Shown here one piece after another: positions 11,068-22,065 of a stretch of DNA of 64,000 nucleotides. Under the pieces are notes generated by a model that was given only the letters and a program-made list of their open reading frames with translations, searched no databases and was not told the DNA's origin. Numbering within the stretch: the first letter of the stretch is position 1; the number at the start of each line of letters is the position of its first letter. Source of the stretch: Tenrec ecaudatus. Lineage: Eukaryota; Chordata; Mammalia; Afrosoricida; Tenrecidae. The stretch covers positions 125,960,086 to 126,024,085 of the forward strand of contig NC_134537.1 of assembly GCF_050624435.1 (NCBI RefSeq), written 5' to 3'. The translations under genes and the position numbers were made by a program.

Positions 11068-11251
11068 GAGTCCCTGCCAGCTGGCGGCAATCCTAGCGAC
11101 CAGAATAGAAGCTCCCAACAGGGTTTCCCAGGCTGAAACCGTGACAGGTGCACATGGCCTCTTCTCTCTCCAGCAGAGCTGCTCGTGGGCTCCAACAGCC
11201 GACCTTGTGATTAGCAGGGCAGTGCTTTCACCACAGTACCACCAGGGAGCC
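11068..11251 (-). mobile_element. AfroSINE-like tRNA-derived SINE
   Basis: Reverse copy: degraded tail at the left, 'ccgaccttgtgattagcagg' and head 'taccaccagggagcc' at the right. Confidence 0.8.
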
Positions 11252-12600
11252 TTCTGTCTCCCGGGGAATCTTCTGCTTCTCGTCCCAGGAGGCAGTGTCT
11301 TTGAGTGTCCCTGGCCAATTTCCTCTTGTGTGAGGAGGCTGTCTGCCAGCCCCCAGCTCTCTAACTCGAGGGCTGATGGGAAAGCGGGAGAAGGATTGGG
11401 TCCCGGGGGTGTTTGCTGGAGAGCTGGAGCTGAATAATGGGGGTCTTCGACCCGCTGTATAAATCATGTGGACCAGTTTAAACTATGAATCATTAAGGTA
11501 GGAGGGCGGGTATACCAAATCAATAAAAGGCGAAGCTAGGGGAAGTGCTCTCCGCACGCTTAGGCGAAAGCGCCTGTTTTGTTGTGTTCAGTCACCACGG
11601 TAATTGTCTCACTAATCACTTTGCGGTGGATTCCCAAAGTGGCCACCCCAGGAGAATGGGCGGGCAGGGGGTGCAGGGGAGGGGCGGGGGTCGGGGGAGA
11701 AGAGGCTTGCTTTTATTTTCAATCAGAGGAACAAGTCAGCTTTACAGAACACGTTTCTTTCTTTTTTTAAAGCACTTGTTCAAAAAAGCCTCAGCTCTAG
11801 GCGAGGGAACCGAGTGGCTGGCTCTTGTGGCCTCGGCCCCAGGCTGGAGTTCCCTGCTGGCTGCCGTCTGAGACTGGAGCCCGGTCCAGGCCTGATGGAG
11901 GGGTGTCCGCTCCCACACCCTCACAGTGCACTCTGCAGAGGCTGAGGGATGCGGCGCCTTCTCGGAAGACACCAGACCTTCTGGCCACTAGTAAAGACAA
12001 GGCAGGGCGGCGCTGTAGACCCACATCTGGTGGGGAGTTCTGGGGGTCAGGGTGGAAACTCGGAGCAGCGGGAGACAGCATTGGCTTGAAGAAGGCAGAT
12101 TGCCAAGGCAGGCGGGAATCCCAGGCCTGGGCTCCCCAGGGGAAGATGCCGCAAAAGCCAAGGGAAGGCCCGGTGCTTTCCTCGTGAGAAATGTGATACT
12201 TGCTTCATCAAGGACGATGTTATGCATTGGTTGAGGTTTGGGGTGACATTTGGGGTGGGGGCAGAAGATTGCAGAGCGAGTTGGTTTCCCATCCGACAAC
12301 TCGCATACATTTTATTTGGTGGCACGGAGCCCTCACCCCGTAACAACACTAGCAGTGGCCTCCTGGTGTTGACTGTTTCCGTTCGTCCCTCCTGTGCTGG
12401 CCCTCCCGCCTTCTGAGTTTCATCCCTGGGCAGGTGCTGCCGCGGAGGGAGGCCTCACACGCTGACCGTCCTGATAGTGGTATTCACGCCTCCTTGGTGG
12501 GATGGTCGCCAAATAAATCGCCTGCTGGTGCTTGACGGCACGTTGGACCAAGAGGATGACGTTGGTTCCTGGCTTAAAGACGGCCTAAGGTAGAGGAGAA
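11252..12600. other. Intergenic, GC-rich, no gene seen
   Basis: Several overlapping frames of about 100-120 codons occur on both strands because the sequence is GC-rich. None shows a domain, signal or splice context. Confidence 0.4.
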
Positions 12601-12604
12601 GAGC

Positions 12605-12890
12605 CTTTTTTCTGCCAAGGGCCATTTGGATATTTATAAAGTAATTCTAGGGCCATACAACATTATCAACCTTAAAAAAAAACTTCCAGTGAGCCTGCGG
12701 TGTTGGGTCAAACATTTCATGGACTCACCCTGAATGTGACCGCAGTGTTTCCTTCTGCTGTGGGTTGGAACCGGCTCCATGGCACCTAACTTCCATGGCA
12801 TGGCTGGTGCGGCTGACTTCTCTTTGGCCAGGCCTGTGCTGTTAGCTGGGACTGCTGATTTCATGGGCCTGGTGGGACCCAGGGTCACAC
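12605..12890 (+). repeat. hAT-like interspersed repeat, copy 1
   Basis: The block 'ctgccaagggccatttggat', then 'ctagggccatacaacattat', recurs at 62640-62730. There it starts with a CAGGGGTGGGAACC terminus of hAT type. The 5' terminus of the present copy is eroded. Confidence 0.5.
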
Positions 12891-13179
12891 ATTCCCTATC
12901 TTTGGCCTACGGGTGATCGTTTCAAGGGTCCTACTGGTCTCTAACATACTAGTAAGCCTGGTCTTGGTGGAATTATTACTTTACCTTTGGTTCTGCATTT
13001 TCCTCCCCTCTAGCCAGGACCTCTTCTTGCGATCCTTTCAGAGAAGTCAGCAGTGGCAGTCAGGCACCCTCCGTTTTAAAGCTATTATATAAACCTTTAA
13101 AGAATGTATCTCAAATACCTTATAATCCCGGTCTCCCTGCTTGGCACCCGCCCCCCCACCCCGCCCCAATGAAATAAAG

Positions 13180-13565
13180 AATGAAACAGGAACAGACGTG
13201 CACATACAGGCTTGTCGTGGCAATTCTATCATAGCCCAATGGGGGGTGCTGGCTATGGAGGAATGGATAAACAAACTCTGGCACACACACACACAGGAAT
13301 ATTACGCATCCTTTAAAAAGTAACTGTGAGCCTGTCAGATGTGCCCTGACGTGGCCATGATTGGAGGACACTATGCTCAGCGGAGTTAGACAGTCTCACA
13401 ATGACACGTGTTTCATGACACCATTGTTATGAATGGGAACATGGGTTTCACACCAAAGAAACGATTGGAAGATTATGAGGAGGCCAGAACATGGCGTGGG
13501 GAGGGGGAGGAGGGAGAGCAGAGGGCAGAGGGAGAGGGGGAGGGCGGCAAGGGAAAGAGGGAGGG
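13180..13565 (+). mobile_element. L1 3' UTR fragment
   Basis: 'gaatggataaacaaactctg', an ACACAC run, 'aggaatattacgcatccttt' and 'cagtctcacaatgacacgtg' follow the L1 3' region in the sense direction. It ends in a purine-rich G/A tract at about 13495-13570. Confidence 0.8.
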
Positions 13566-13570
13566 CGGGT
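13495..13570 (+). repeat. Purine-rich (GGGAGGA-like) low-complexity tract
   Basis: More than 70 bases of almost pure G and A on the plus strand. Such polypurine tracts are common near L1 3' ends. Confidence 0.75.
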
Positions 13571-14833
13571 GAGGAAAGAGCCCCATGGGGGTGTTACTAA
13601 GCTACTGCCACTGTTGTGAGGAGATGGACGGTGCCGCTACGGATCCTCTGTTTGTCTTTGTACGTGTTACATGCTACCAACAAAACGGCACACCAATCAA
13701 TGAAAAAACCAACCCTATAGCTAAGAAGGGTCAGATGCCCTCCAGATTCCTCACCCATCAGAGCTGAACACTGGTCCCTGTGGGTGCAAATGGAGGACAA
13801 GTAAACCGGAAACTGACTTCAATTCTTTATTGACAACCGAGCTAGTTTCAAACAAACAAAAAACATGTGTCTTGATTCCTCAGTGTTTGGGCACCCCTTC
13901 AATTGTGTGCCCTGTGGGAGGGGGATGGGCAGGTCGGAAAACTAGACTCCGGGGGTCCTTCGCGGCTTTAGCCTGAGCAGGTGGGGCGCAAGCAGGTGCC
14001 CGCAGCAGAGTCTGGCAGGTTCGCAGGGGACCCTCTGACAAGCTCGAGTTTGCTTTGTTGTCTGCGGCCATCAAGTTAGCCGGGCACCGAGCACCACAGC
14101 CCCCTGGCAGCCCCTGAACAGCTGAGGTTTACGCAGGGTATTCCCAGCACCGGGAGGAGGGCAGCTACTCAAGGGTCCATGTGGCTGGAAGGTGGGGCTT
14201 GGGCGAGGCCTGTCTGATGGAGAGCGGGGCCAGTGAGGAAGCCCGAAAGACAATAAGAGGGAGGAATGGTCTGACGAGAGCAGGCACACTGCTTTGGAAG
14301 GTGTCTGTGTGGTGTGGGGGCTTGTCCACATCTTCTTTATATCTGGGTCAAGAATCTTGGGGGAGACAAAAGGAAGCATGCCTTGGGAAGGAAGGAAGGA
14401 GTGTTCTCACCACTGAGCTGATGAGGGGGATAAAGCCCAGAGCCCCAGGGGGCCTGCGAGGGACTGGGCATGAGGATGGGCTGGCTCAGGTGTAAGAGTG
14501 AGGGACAGTGAGTCGACCATTTAGCCTCATGCCTGTGCTAGGACTCGTCATTCCATGGTCTGGGGCTATCATAAAAAGGACAAGGTGAGCTTTGAGGCAT
14601 CGAGGCAATCAGACCAGACAATCTGCATGTTAAGGGTTACTGGCCCAGTAGATGCCCCAGTCTGACCTTGCACTTGGGCTTCCTAACGCCTCTCCCTGCT
14701 TCCATCCTTGCCCACGCTACCAGCCTGATCCCTGCACGATTTTCCTCAAAGCATGGTCTGCAATCATCTCGTGTGTTCTTGTGTTTGCTTTTTGACTGCT
14801 CTCTATTTCCCTTTACTGCCAATCTAAACTCCT
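13571..14833. other. Intergenic, no gene seen
   Basis: Unique sequence. Frames up to about 100 codons at 14071-14495 overlap on opposite strands and look like chance. Confidence 0.4.
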
Positions 14834-15294
14834 GTGTTAGTCTGGGTGGACTAGAGAAACAAATCCAGAGAGACTCATAGGTGTCTAAGAAAGAGCTTTA
14901 TATGCTAAAGAGCAGTTGTATATTGAGAAAAAACCCCAGCCCAGTCCAGATCAAGTCCATAAGTCTGATATTAAACCATATGTACAAAACCAATCTATGA
15001 ATCCCTCTTTAGACTCATATAACACATGCAATGACACCAAATGCAGGACGATCACAGTCCAGTGGGTGGCAAGTCTTGGCAGTGGAAGCATCTCAGCGCT
15101 GGCACGGGTCTCCACGTGGCTCCCCCAGCTCCAGGGCTCCAGTTCCATCAGTGTAACTCCACGTGTCTTGTCAGCGGGAAGATGAAGCAGAGTGTGTGTC
15201 CCATGGTAGCACTGTAGTGTGTATCTCTGTAGCACCTCCTAATGAAGTCATTAATCAGTGACCGGATTGACAGGTTAAACTCCACCCCTTCACT
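14834..15294 (-). repeat. Unclassified medium-copy repeat, family Y copy 1, first part
   Basis: It starts 'tgttagtctgggtggactag' and runs through 'cccagcccagtccagatcaa' and 'aactccaccccttcact'. Reverse-complemented, it matches the block order of 17262-17750. It is interrupted at 15294 by a LINE 3' end and resumes at 16121. Confidence 0.65.
15286..15294. repeat. Possible target duplication, left
   Basis: cccttcact here and cccttaact at 16112-16120 flank the inserted LINE; 8 of 9 bases agree. Confidence 0.55.
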
Positions 15295-16111
15295 TTTTTC
15301 TTAAATCGTTTTGTTAGGGGCTCATACAACTGTAGTAACAATCCATACATACATCAATTGTGTCAAGCACATGTGTACATTCATTGCCCTCATCATTCTC
15401 AAAATATTTGCTCTCCACCTAAGCCCCTGGCATCAGCTCCTCCTTTTTTTCCTTCCCTACCCGCTCCCCACTCCTTCATGAACACTTGATAATTTATAAA
15501 TTATTATTTTGTCATATCGTTCCCTGTCCAATGTTTTCCTTCACCCACTTTTCTGTTGTTCATCCCCCAGGGAGGAGGTCATATGTACATCCTTGTAATC
15601 AGTTACTCCTTTCCAACCCACCCTCCCAGTATTGCCACTCTCACCACTGGTCCTGAAGGGATCATCCACTCTGGATTCCCTGTGTTTCCAGTTCCTATCT
15701 GTACCAATGTACATCAACTGGTCTAGCTAGATTTGTAAGGTAGAAATGAGATCATGATAGTGGGGGAGGAGGAAGCATTTAGGAACTAGAGGAAAGTTGC
15801 ATATTTCATCGTTGCTACATCGTACCCTGACTGACTCGTCTCCTCCCCGAGACCCTTCTGTAAGGGGATGTCCAGTGGCCTACAAATGGGCTTTGGGTCT
15901 CCACTCTGCACCCCCTCCCTCATTCACTATGATATGAATTTTGTTCTGATTGATGCCTGACACCTGATCCCTTCGACACCTTGTGATTGCACAGGCTGGT
16001 GTGCTTCTTTCATGTGGGCTTTGTTGCTTCTGAGCTAGATGGCCGCTTATTTACCTTCAAGCCTTTAAGACCCCAGATACTATATCTTTTGATAGCCGGG
16101 CTCCATCAGCT
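15295..16111 (-). mobile_element. LINE (probably L1) 3' end nested in family Y
   Basis: Reverse copy starting with a T-run and 'gttaggggctcatacaactg'. It runs through the 3' end as far as 'ccccagatactatatctttt' and is 5'-truncated. It splits a family Y repeat whose text resumes directly after 16120. Confidence 0.85.
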
Positions 16112-16120
16112 CCCTTAACT

Positions 16121-16190
16121 CCTAATAGTCTTAAATCCACCCCAGATTATGTAACTACCACAATTCCATAAGGGAAGCCCCACTATCTAT
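16121..16190 (-). repeat. Family Y copy 1, second part
   Basis: 'cctaatagtcttaaatccac' to 'taagggaagcccc' continues the repeat interrupted at 15294. Confidence 0.6.
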
Positions 16191-17261
16191 CTTATTCAAT
16201 GTGGCCTCTCCGGCGTTTAGAGTAGTACCCTGAGCACAGGAACGATTTGTTGAATGAATGAAGGAATGAAAATTAGAATCCTTATGTACAGGCTGGGCAC
16301 GTGAGCTGGAAGACAGCATCTTGGGGTGGGAGTTACCGGGTGAATGCTACCTAACGGATCTAGAGGCTTCTGGTGGAATGCCACTGGCTTTTCAATGAGT
16401 TATGTTTGGGCATCTTCAGAACAAGGGGGTGACATCCCTGCTTTATTCCGACTGGTCCCGCCACACTTAGGCCACTGGGTCTGGTGGGACAGAGACTGAC
16501 AACCCTTTTAACCAGGCGGGTATTCAAGGAGCATGACTGAGCAGAAATGGAACGAGAGCCGACCTGATGCGGGCAGCGGCTGGTGAGGGTGGCAATAGGC
16601 AGGCAGAAAGATGGAGACATTGGTGAAAGAGGGAGCAGCCTTCTCTCATAAGGTCCCAGGGAGCCAGAGGAGGACCAGACACAGGGCATGAAAGTCAGGC
16701 TTAGAGTTAATGGTGAGATGTTTCTGACCATTGGTGCTCCCTGAATTGAATTAGGAGACCTCATGGGTGTGAGTTTCCTGTAACTGGGGGCATCTGAGCA
16801 GGTTACAACCCTGGCCAGGGGTACATAACCCTTTCCCTCAAGAGGGCTCCTCCAGAACTCACGGGGTGGGGAAGTCCCCTGCAGTATAGGTTTAGTTCAA
16901 ACCCACACCAGCTGGGACTCTCCCCAGAGGACCTTCAACATGCTCCTGGATGCTCCAGGTGCCTAGGGAGATGCAGCTTCTATCTCGCTGGTTTATTGAG
17001 CAGGATGTTTCTGATTGCAGATGGGGCGGGGGTGGGGGCGGGGACGGGGGCGGGGGCAGGGAGGAGTGTTTCATTTTCCCCTCCTGGCACACAAGGTAAG
17101 TTAGACAGGGGCCAATCGAATACAAGCCCCTCCCACTTCTCTCCCCCTTGTCTCCTTTCCCACGCCCATCTTCTTCCTTCCCTCCCTCCCTCTTTTTTGT
17201 TTGCTTCTATTTCAGTTCTAAAAAGAATCGCCCCTGATCCAGGAAAGGGAGTGAGATAATT
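16191..17261. other. Intergenic; L2-like remnant and GC-rich simple repeat
   Basis: 16205-16270 resembles an L2/MIR tail ('tgagcacaggaacgatttgt', 'tgaatgaatgaaggaatg'), at low confidence. A (GGGGCG)n-like tract lies at 17028-17063. The antisense frame at 16360-16764 is unremarkable. Confidence 0.4.
17028..17063 (+). repeat. (GGGGCN)n GC-rich simple repeat
   Basis: Imperfect tandem ggggcg/ggggac units. Confidence 0.75.
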
Positions 17262-17750
17262 AAGGTTTATTGTGCCAACCTGGCTAACACATGTGGAGTT
17301 AATTGAAGGGCGGAGAGATAAATGGCTCGGTGAGCCTTGCCTTTCTAGTTCTCGGGTCTCTTGCTTTCTGAGGGTTGGACCAGGGGTGCAGCTGCTTCAG
17401 CTAGCAAGGTTCACTTCCTGCGAGACATCCCCGAGGAGAAGCCACAAGGACCCGATGCAGCCCTGGGTGCTGGAGCAGCCATGTGGAGACCCCTGCCAGC
17501 GCTGAGATGCTTACACGTTCACTTATTCATCCTTCCTCCTGCAGTCGGCATCATTGCGTATGTTTTATGAGATGGAGGAGGACTTTGTGGATTGGTGTGG
17601 GACTTATGGGCTAAGTTGGACTTGTGGGCTTGGGCAGCACTGGGTTGGGATGTTTTCTTGATGTGCATTTACCCTTAATATAAAACTCTTCTTATACATG
17701 TGAGTTTCTGTGGATTTGTTTTTCTCCAAAGTACCCAGATCAACACAGTG
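17262..17750 (+). repeat. Unclassified medium-copy repeat, family Y copy 2
   Basis: 'aggtttattgtgccaacctg' to 'tggatttgtttttctccaaa' and 'cagatcaacac'. It is the reverse-strand counterpart of 14834-15294. The sense end has an ATATAAAA-type A/T motif and the outer ends are short imperfect inverted repeats (gtgtt/aacac). It could be a solo LTR or a DNA element. Confidence 0.65.
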
Positions 17751-17966
17751 AGACTTCCAACCCGGAAAGTTTCTAGAGCATTTAGTATGGGAACTGGCTT
17801 TCGGAGAGGTGGAAGGGAGTATGTTCGTGTCTGGGTGGAGTGACTTGTGTCTGTGTGGAGGGACAATAAGATTTTTTTTCTCAGTCCATGGTGAAGGAAT
17901 TCAACACATGGGAAACCCAGTGGTCTTAATGTCTTTTTCTTTGTTTTTGTTCACCTTTGCTTTCTT

Positions 17967-18232
17967 TTTTTTGTCTTAAAAAAAATCATTTTATTGGGGG
18001 CTCGTACAACTCTTACCACAATTCATACATATATCCATTGTGTCAAGCACATTTGTACATTTGTTGCCATCATCATTCTCAAAACATTTGCTTTCAACTT
18101 GAGCCCTTGGTATCAGCTCCTCATTTTTACCCCTCCCTCCCCCACCCGCCCTCTCTCCTTCCTCCCTGATAATTTATAAATCATTATTTTCCCATGTCTT
18201 ACACTGACCGATGTCTCCCTTCACCCACTTCG
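17967..18232 (-). mobile_element. LINE (probably L1) 3' end, truncated
   Basis: Reverse copy: T-run, 'cattttattgggggctcgta' and onward to 'cttcacccacttc'. A loose duplication 'ggtcttaatgtctt'/'ggtcttagtttctt' (about 17921 and 18230) may flank it. Confidence 0.85.
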
Positions 18233-18300
18233 GTCTTAGTTTCTTATGAGCCCTAAAGAATTAGGAAGATGACAGGATTTTCGGGTATTTAATACAGAAT

Positions 18301-18460
18301 GGAGCCCTGGTGTGCTATGGGCAAAGCATTGGGTTGGTTCCTGACCTCAGGGTCAGTGGTTCAAACACACACGCTGCTCCCCAGGAGGAAGAGGAGGCTG
18401 GCTGCTCCCAGAAAGACCTACAGAAGGTCTCTCTGAGCCACGACCGACTTGAAGGCAGTA
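18301..18460 (+). mobile_element. AfroSINE-like tRNA-derived SINE
   Basis: Head 'ggagccctggtgtgctatgg', middle 'agtggttcaaacacacacgc', tail 'gaccgacttgaaggcagt'. Confidence 0.85.
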
Positions 18461-19615
18461 GGTCTGCTGTTACAGCAACACCACAAACCAGAGGTTTTAA
18501 TGAATAGAAACGCTTTCTCTGACGATTTAGCCCTATAATGCCTAGTGCGATGTTTTAGGTAACATTTAATTAAAATGTATATATTAATACATATTGATAA
18601 TGATGAAAGTAAACAAGAGAAACAAGCAAAAAAATTTTCCCCTGAAATTAAAAATTCAGGTGTTATAGGGCTAGGAAGCAAAAAGTGCTGATTCAGAGCC
18701 CAGGCTCTAGGGAAGCACTGTCTGTCTGTCTGTCTGCTCAGGGGACGATCTTCATCTCGTATAGCTTCTGTACCCTCTTCCTTGGCAATCTCCATCCATA
18801 TGGTGGTGTGTCCTCCCCACGTGTGCTTCCCCGGTCCTGCTAGTGTCCCCAAGGCCACTGTGAACACTGATGGGGTCCAGGACCATGGCAAGGAAGGCCC
18901 TGTCCCCTAATGCCTTCATCTCCACAGGGGTGTGGTTTAGGATTTATCAGCCAGATTTTGAGAGGTCACAATTCAATCCACCGCACCCATTGTGAACACT
19001 TGAGCTTGACAGCCCGGGGCCAGCTGGGACATGTGACAGTGTTCCTGCTCTGAAGGCAGAGTAGATGGTGTGGTAGGAAAAGTCACTGAATACTGGGACC
19101 GATTCCTGGAAGATGGGCTCATTTTTCTCCAAGATCAGAAGACCTGCATGTCTTTCAGCCCTTTGACTGTCAATTGAGAATTAGATGGCCACTTGCTATG
19201 GGGGAGGGGAGCTGTGGTGAGGTTTAGTGGTGATCAGGAGCCAAGTACAATACCCGGTCCAGGGCTGAATGAACTTTGACTCTATTTCTCTCACCACAGA
19301 CGCCATGGACAGCACTGCATTGGCCACCACTCGGGGGAGCTCTGCCCACTTGGTGCCTCAGTACTGGGGTCCTGGCACTCCAGGACAAAACCAGTGATCG
19401 GAAAGAGGAGAGGCAAGACTAGAAAGTAGAGGTGCCATGAATAAACGGAGGCGTCATCCCTCCGGGCACCCTCGGCGTTCGCAGAACCAGCTGGTCGTGA
19501 CTGGGAGCTCCAGGATGAAAGCCTTTCTGGCCACGCCACAGCCAGCAGCCCCTCAGAGGAAGCCTCTCTGCAGAAAGGTGATAATTTTTCCTGCACTTTT
19601 CAGTCCTCGGGGGCA

Positions 19616-19617
<2 letters not shown>
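18461..19617. other. Intergenic, no gene seen
   Basis: Includes a short CTGT run at 18717-18735. The 157-codon antisense frame at 18418-18891 begins in unique sequence and ends inside a SINE, so it is not a credible gene. Confidence 0.4.

Positions 19618-19657
<40 letters not shown>
19618..19657 (+). repeat. (GT)n microsatellite
   Basis: About twenty uninterrupted GT units. Confidence 0.95.
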
Positions 19658-19659
<2 letters not shown>

Positions 19660-19815
19660 CAACGGTCAACAAGCTTGGCTGCCAGCTCAAAGGTCAGTGG
19701 TGTGAGTTCACCCCCAACACCTCAGAAGAAGGACTTGTCAACCGACGTCTATAAACGTAGACATTGAAAACCCCACGGGGCGTGAGCCGACGCGGACACA
19801 CAGCGTCGCCATGGT
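19658..19815 (+). mobile_element. SINE variant, degraded
   Basis: 'caacggtcaacaagcttggc' and 'caaaggtcagtggtgtgagt' resemble the AfroSINE head and box B. 'aaaaccccacggggcgtgag' and 'gtcgccatgg' resemble the tail of a related SINE subtype. Confidence 0.55.
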
Positions 19816-20034
19816 CAGAATCATCTCAAGGGCCACTGGCTTTCACCACCTCCCGCCTCACCTCCCATGCACAGGGGCTCTCGCTGAAGGCATCTACATA
19901 AAGTGTCATATTGCAAAGGGTTGATTTGATTGCTACCCACCCTCCCCACGCAGGACCCGTCTCTAGGAGAGTGTCTACTACAGGCTTGTGGCCGAAGAAG
20001 CACTTGGCCCCATATACTGGGCCCGTGAGCCATT
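19816..20034. other. Intergenic, no gene seen
   Basis: Short unique stretch between two SINEs. Confidence 0.3.
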
Positions 20035-20087
20035 GTAAGCAGAGTGGCTCAGAGGTTAGCCCCTCTGCTACCCACTAACGGGTCAAC
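20035..20087 (+). mobile_element. SINE head, interrupted
   Basis: 'agtggctcagaggttagccc' and 'ctaacgggtcaac' form the head of a SINE. Its body resumes at 20884 after a nested LINE. Confidence 0.65.
20080..20087. repeat. Target duplication, left (nested LINE)
   Basis: gggtcaac, matching gggtcgac at 20884-20891 at 7 of 8 bases. Confidence 0.6.
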
Positions 20088-20091
20088 AGGT

Positions 20092-20883
20092 GTTTGTTTG
20101 TAATTTATCATTTTGTTGGGGGCTCTTACAAATCTTATCACAACCTATCATCAATTGTATTAAGCACACTTGTGCATATGTTGCCACCAACATTTCCAGA
20201 ACATTTCCTTTCTACTTGAGCCCGTGGTATCAGCTCCTCTTTTTTACCCCTTCCTCCCCCACCCTTGTGAATCCTTGATCAATTGTATATTATTGTTGTT
20301 ATTTCATGTCTTACACTGTCTGTTGCCTCCCTTCACCTACCTTTCTGTTATTTATGTTCTTGGGGGGGGGTATCTATATATCTAACCTTATGATGGGTTT
20401 CCCCTTTCTCCCCCTTCCACTCCTGCCACCATCCCCCTACCCTCACAATAAACTCCTTGAGGGGTTTATCTGTCCTGAAATCCATGCGTTGAGAGCTCTT
20501 ATCTGTACTAATGTGTGTACTCTGGTCTAGCCAGTTTTGTAAGGGAGAACTGGGTCCTGGTAGTGGGCGTGGGCGGTGAAAAACATTTAGGAACTAGAGG
20601 AATGGTGTGTGTTTTGTCGGTGCTATACCACACTCTGCTTGAATCGCCCTTCCTTGTAACTCCTCTGTGGGGTGATGTCCAATAGTCTTCTGATGGGCTT
20701 TGGGTCTCCACTCCAGCCCCCCTCTTTTACATCGATAGAATGGTTTGTTTTGGATCTCTTGATATCTGATGCCTGCTCCCGCCAACACCTCATGATCACA
20801 CAGGCTGCTTGCTGTGCTTCTTCCCTGTGGGCTTATTTGTTTCCCTACTAGGTGGTCGCTTGTTGAACTTCAAGACTTTAAGA
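20092..20883 (-). mobile_element. LINE (probably L1) 3' end nested in a SINE
   Basis: Reverse copy from 'cattttgttgggggctctta' through 'cttgagcccgtggtatcagc' to 'cttcaagactttaagag'. It is 5'-truncated and splits a SINE. Confidence 0.85.
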
Positions 20884-21040
20884 GGGTCGACCGTTTGAAC
20901 CCGCCAGCCACCCAAAGGTGGAAGGATGTGGCAACCTACTTCCATAAGGACGGCATCCTTGGAAACCCTCTGGGACAATTCTTGTCTGCCCCCCAGGGTT
21001 GCTGTGAGGTGGATGGACCAGGTGGCCCCAACAGCACCCA
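20884..21040 (+). mobile_element. SINE body, continuation
   Basis: 'gaccgtttgaacccgccagc' (box-B-like), 'tccataaggacggcatcctt' and 'ggttgctgtgaggtggatgg' continue the SINE begun at 20035. The first 8 bases are the right-hand target duplication. Confidence 0.65.
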
Positions 21041-21079
21041 GCAGAGTGGTACTCAGCTTTTCTGTCTACAGCCTTCAGT

Positions 21080-21275
21080 GGGGTTACACCCCAACAGAAA
21101 GGAAACAGAATTCCTGACTCGTGGCTCCGGAAGCAACCTCACAGCAACAGGAGGGAAGAAGGAAGTGATCAAAGATTTAGTTTTACTGGGATCCACAGTG
21201 AACATGCCTGGAAGTGGTCGAGAAATCAAATGATACAGTGCGTTGAGCAAATCCGCTACAACAGATCCCTTTAAA
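21080..21275 (+). mobile_element. RTE-type LINE fragment, part 1
   Basis: A plus-strand frame reads VIKDLVLLGSTVNMPGSGRE, the 'F.LGS.V...G....EI' motif found after the reverse-transcriptase core of RTE and related LINEs. It continues with 'gagcaaatccgctacaacag' and 'ccctttaaagtg', matching the RTE consensus, then breaks. Confidence 0.7.
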
Positions 21276-21855
21276 GTGGTGTGTGCTTTCAAGGGCTCAG
21301 AGCTTCAGTTCTGAGCTCCCAGTGGGCAGATGGGTATGGGTGACAGTGACACCCCAAATCCATTGGTCGCGTCCCCACATAGGGTCGCATCCCTCCAGTG
21401 TATTCCTTCCGATCTTTAACCGAGGATGTGGAGCGTCCCGGGCAGAGTGCATTGGAAAGTTGATGACCTCCACCCCTCTCCAGCCAGCCCAGAGAGGGTC
21501 AGCCTCTGAGGAGCTTGCCTAAGAATGTCCTTGGAGACAGGGCAGGGGACAGAGAGTGTGAGTCATACCCTATCAGTCGTGCCCTGGCCACCTTGGTCAG
21601 AAGGCGCCGGCCAATCTTGTAAGCTCTTCTCTCTAACAATGTCCCAATTGTGGTCTGATTCCCCCTTCTGCAGTCCCCCCTGTAACTGTGATGTATGGAT
21701 CTGTCACCAATCAAGAATTTGTGATGGTTTCCTTTGTTCCATGGCCTATTTCACTGGCGTCCTTGGGCATCATTATGGTCTATTGCTAAAGCCTGACCCT
21801 TGTCCTTGTCTCTTTTATGACTTAATATTCTCTTTAAATTATCTAAGATTGAGGT
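21276..21855. repeat. About 580-bp insertion inside the RTE copy, possibly LTR-like
   Basis: RTE text stops at about 21275 and resumes at about 21860, so this block was inserted. It begins TG (tgtgctttcaa) and ends CA (tctctttcaca), as LTRs do. It has no coding frame, and I did not find a convincing duplication. Confidence 0.4.
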
Positions 21856-21907
21856 CTCTTTCACAAAACACTGCAAACCAGAGATGTCACCTTTAGGACT
21901 CGTTCGT
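21856..21907 (+). mobile_element. RTE-type LINE fragment, part 2
   Basis: 'ccagagatgtcacctttagg' continues the RTE consensus after the 580-bp block and stops at a SINE. Confidence 0.65.
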
Positions 21908-22065
21908 TCATTGCTCAGAGTCAATTCTGACTTATAGGACAGAGTAGAACTGCCTCCGTGGGTTTCTGAGGCTGTGAATTTTAATGGGAGTCGAAAGCCT
22001 CATCTTTTGCCTTTGGAGCAGCTGGGAGTTGTGAACCTCTGACCTTGCAGTTAGCAGCCCAGCTA
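21908..22065 (-). mobile_element. AfroSINE nested in RTE
   Basis: Reverse copy: 'gagtcaattctgacttatag', 'gaactgcctccgtgggtttc', 'gaccttgcagttagcagccc'. RTE text continues on both sides. Confidence 0.8.

Noticed and set aside
18418-18891. 157-codon antisense frame
   Set aside because: Runs from a SINE into unique sequence; no recognisable product.
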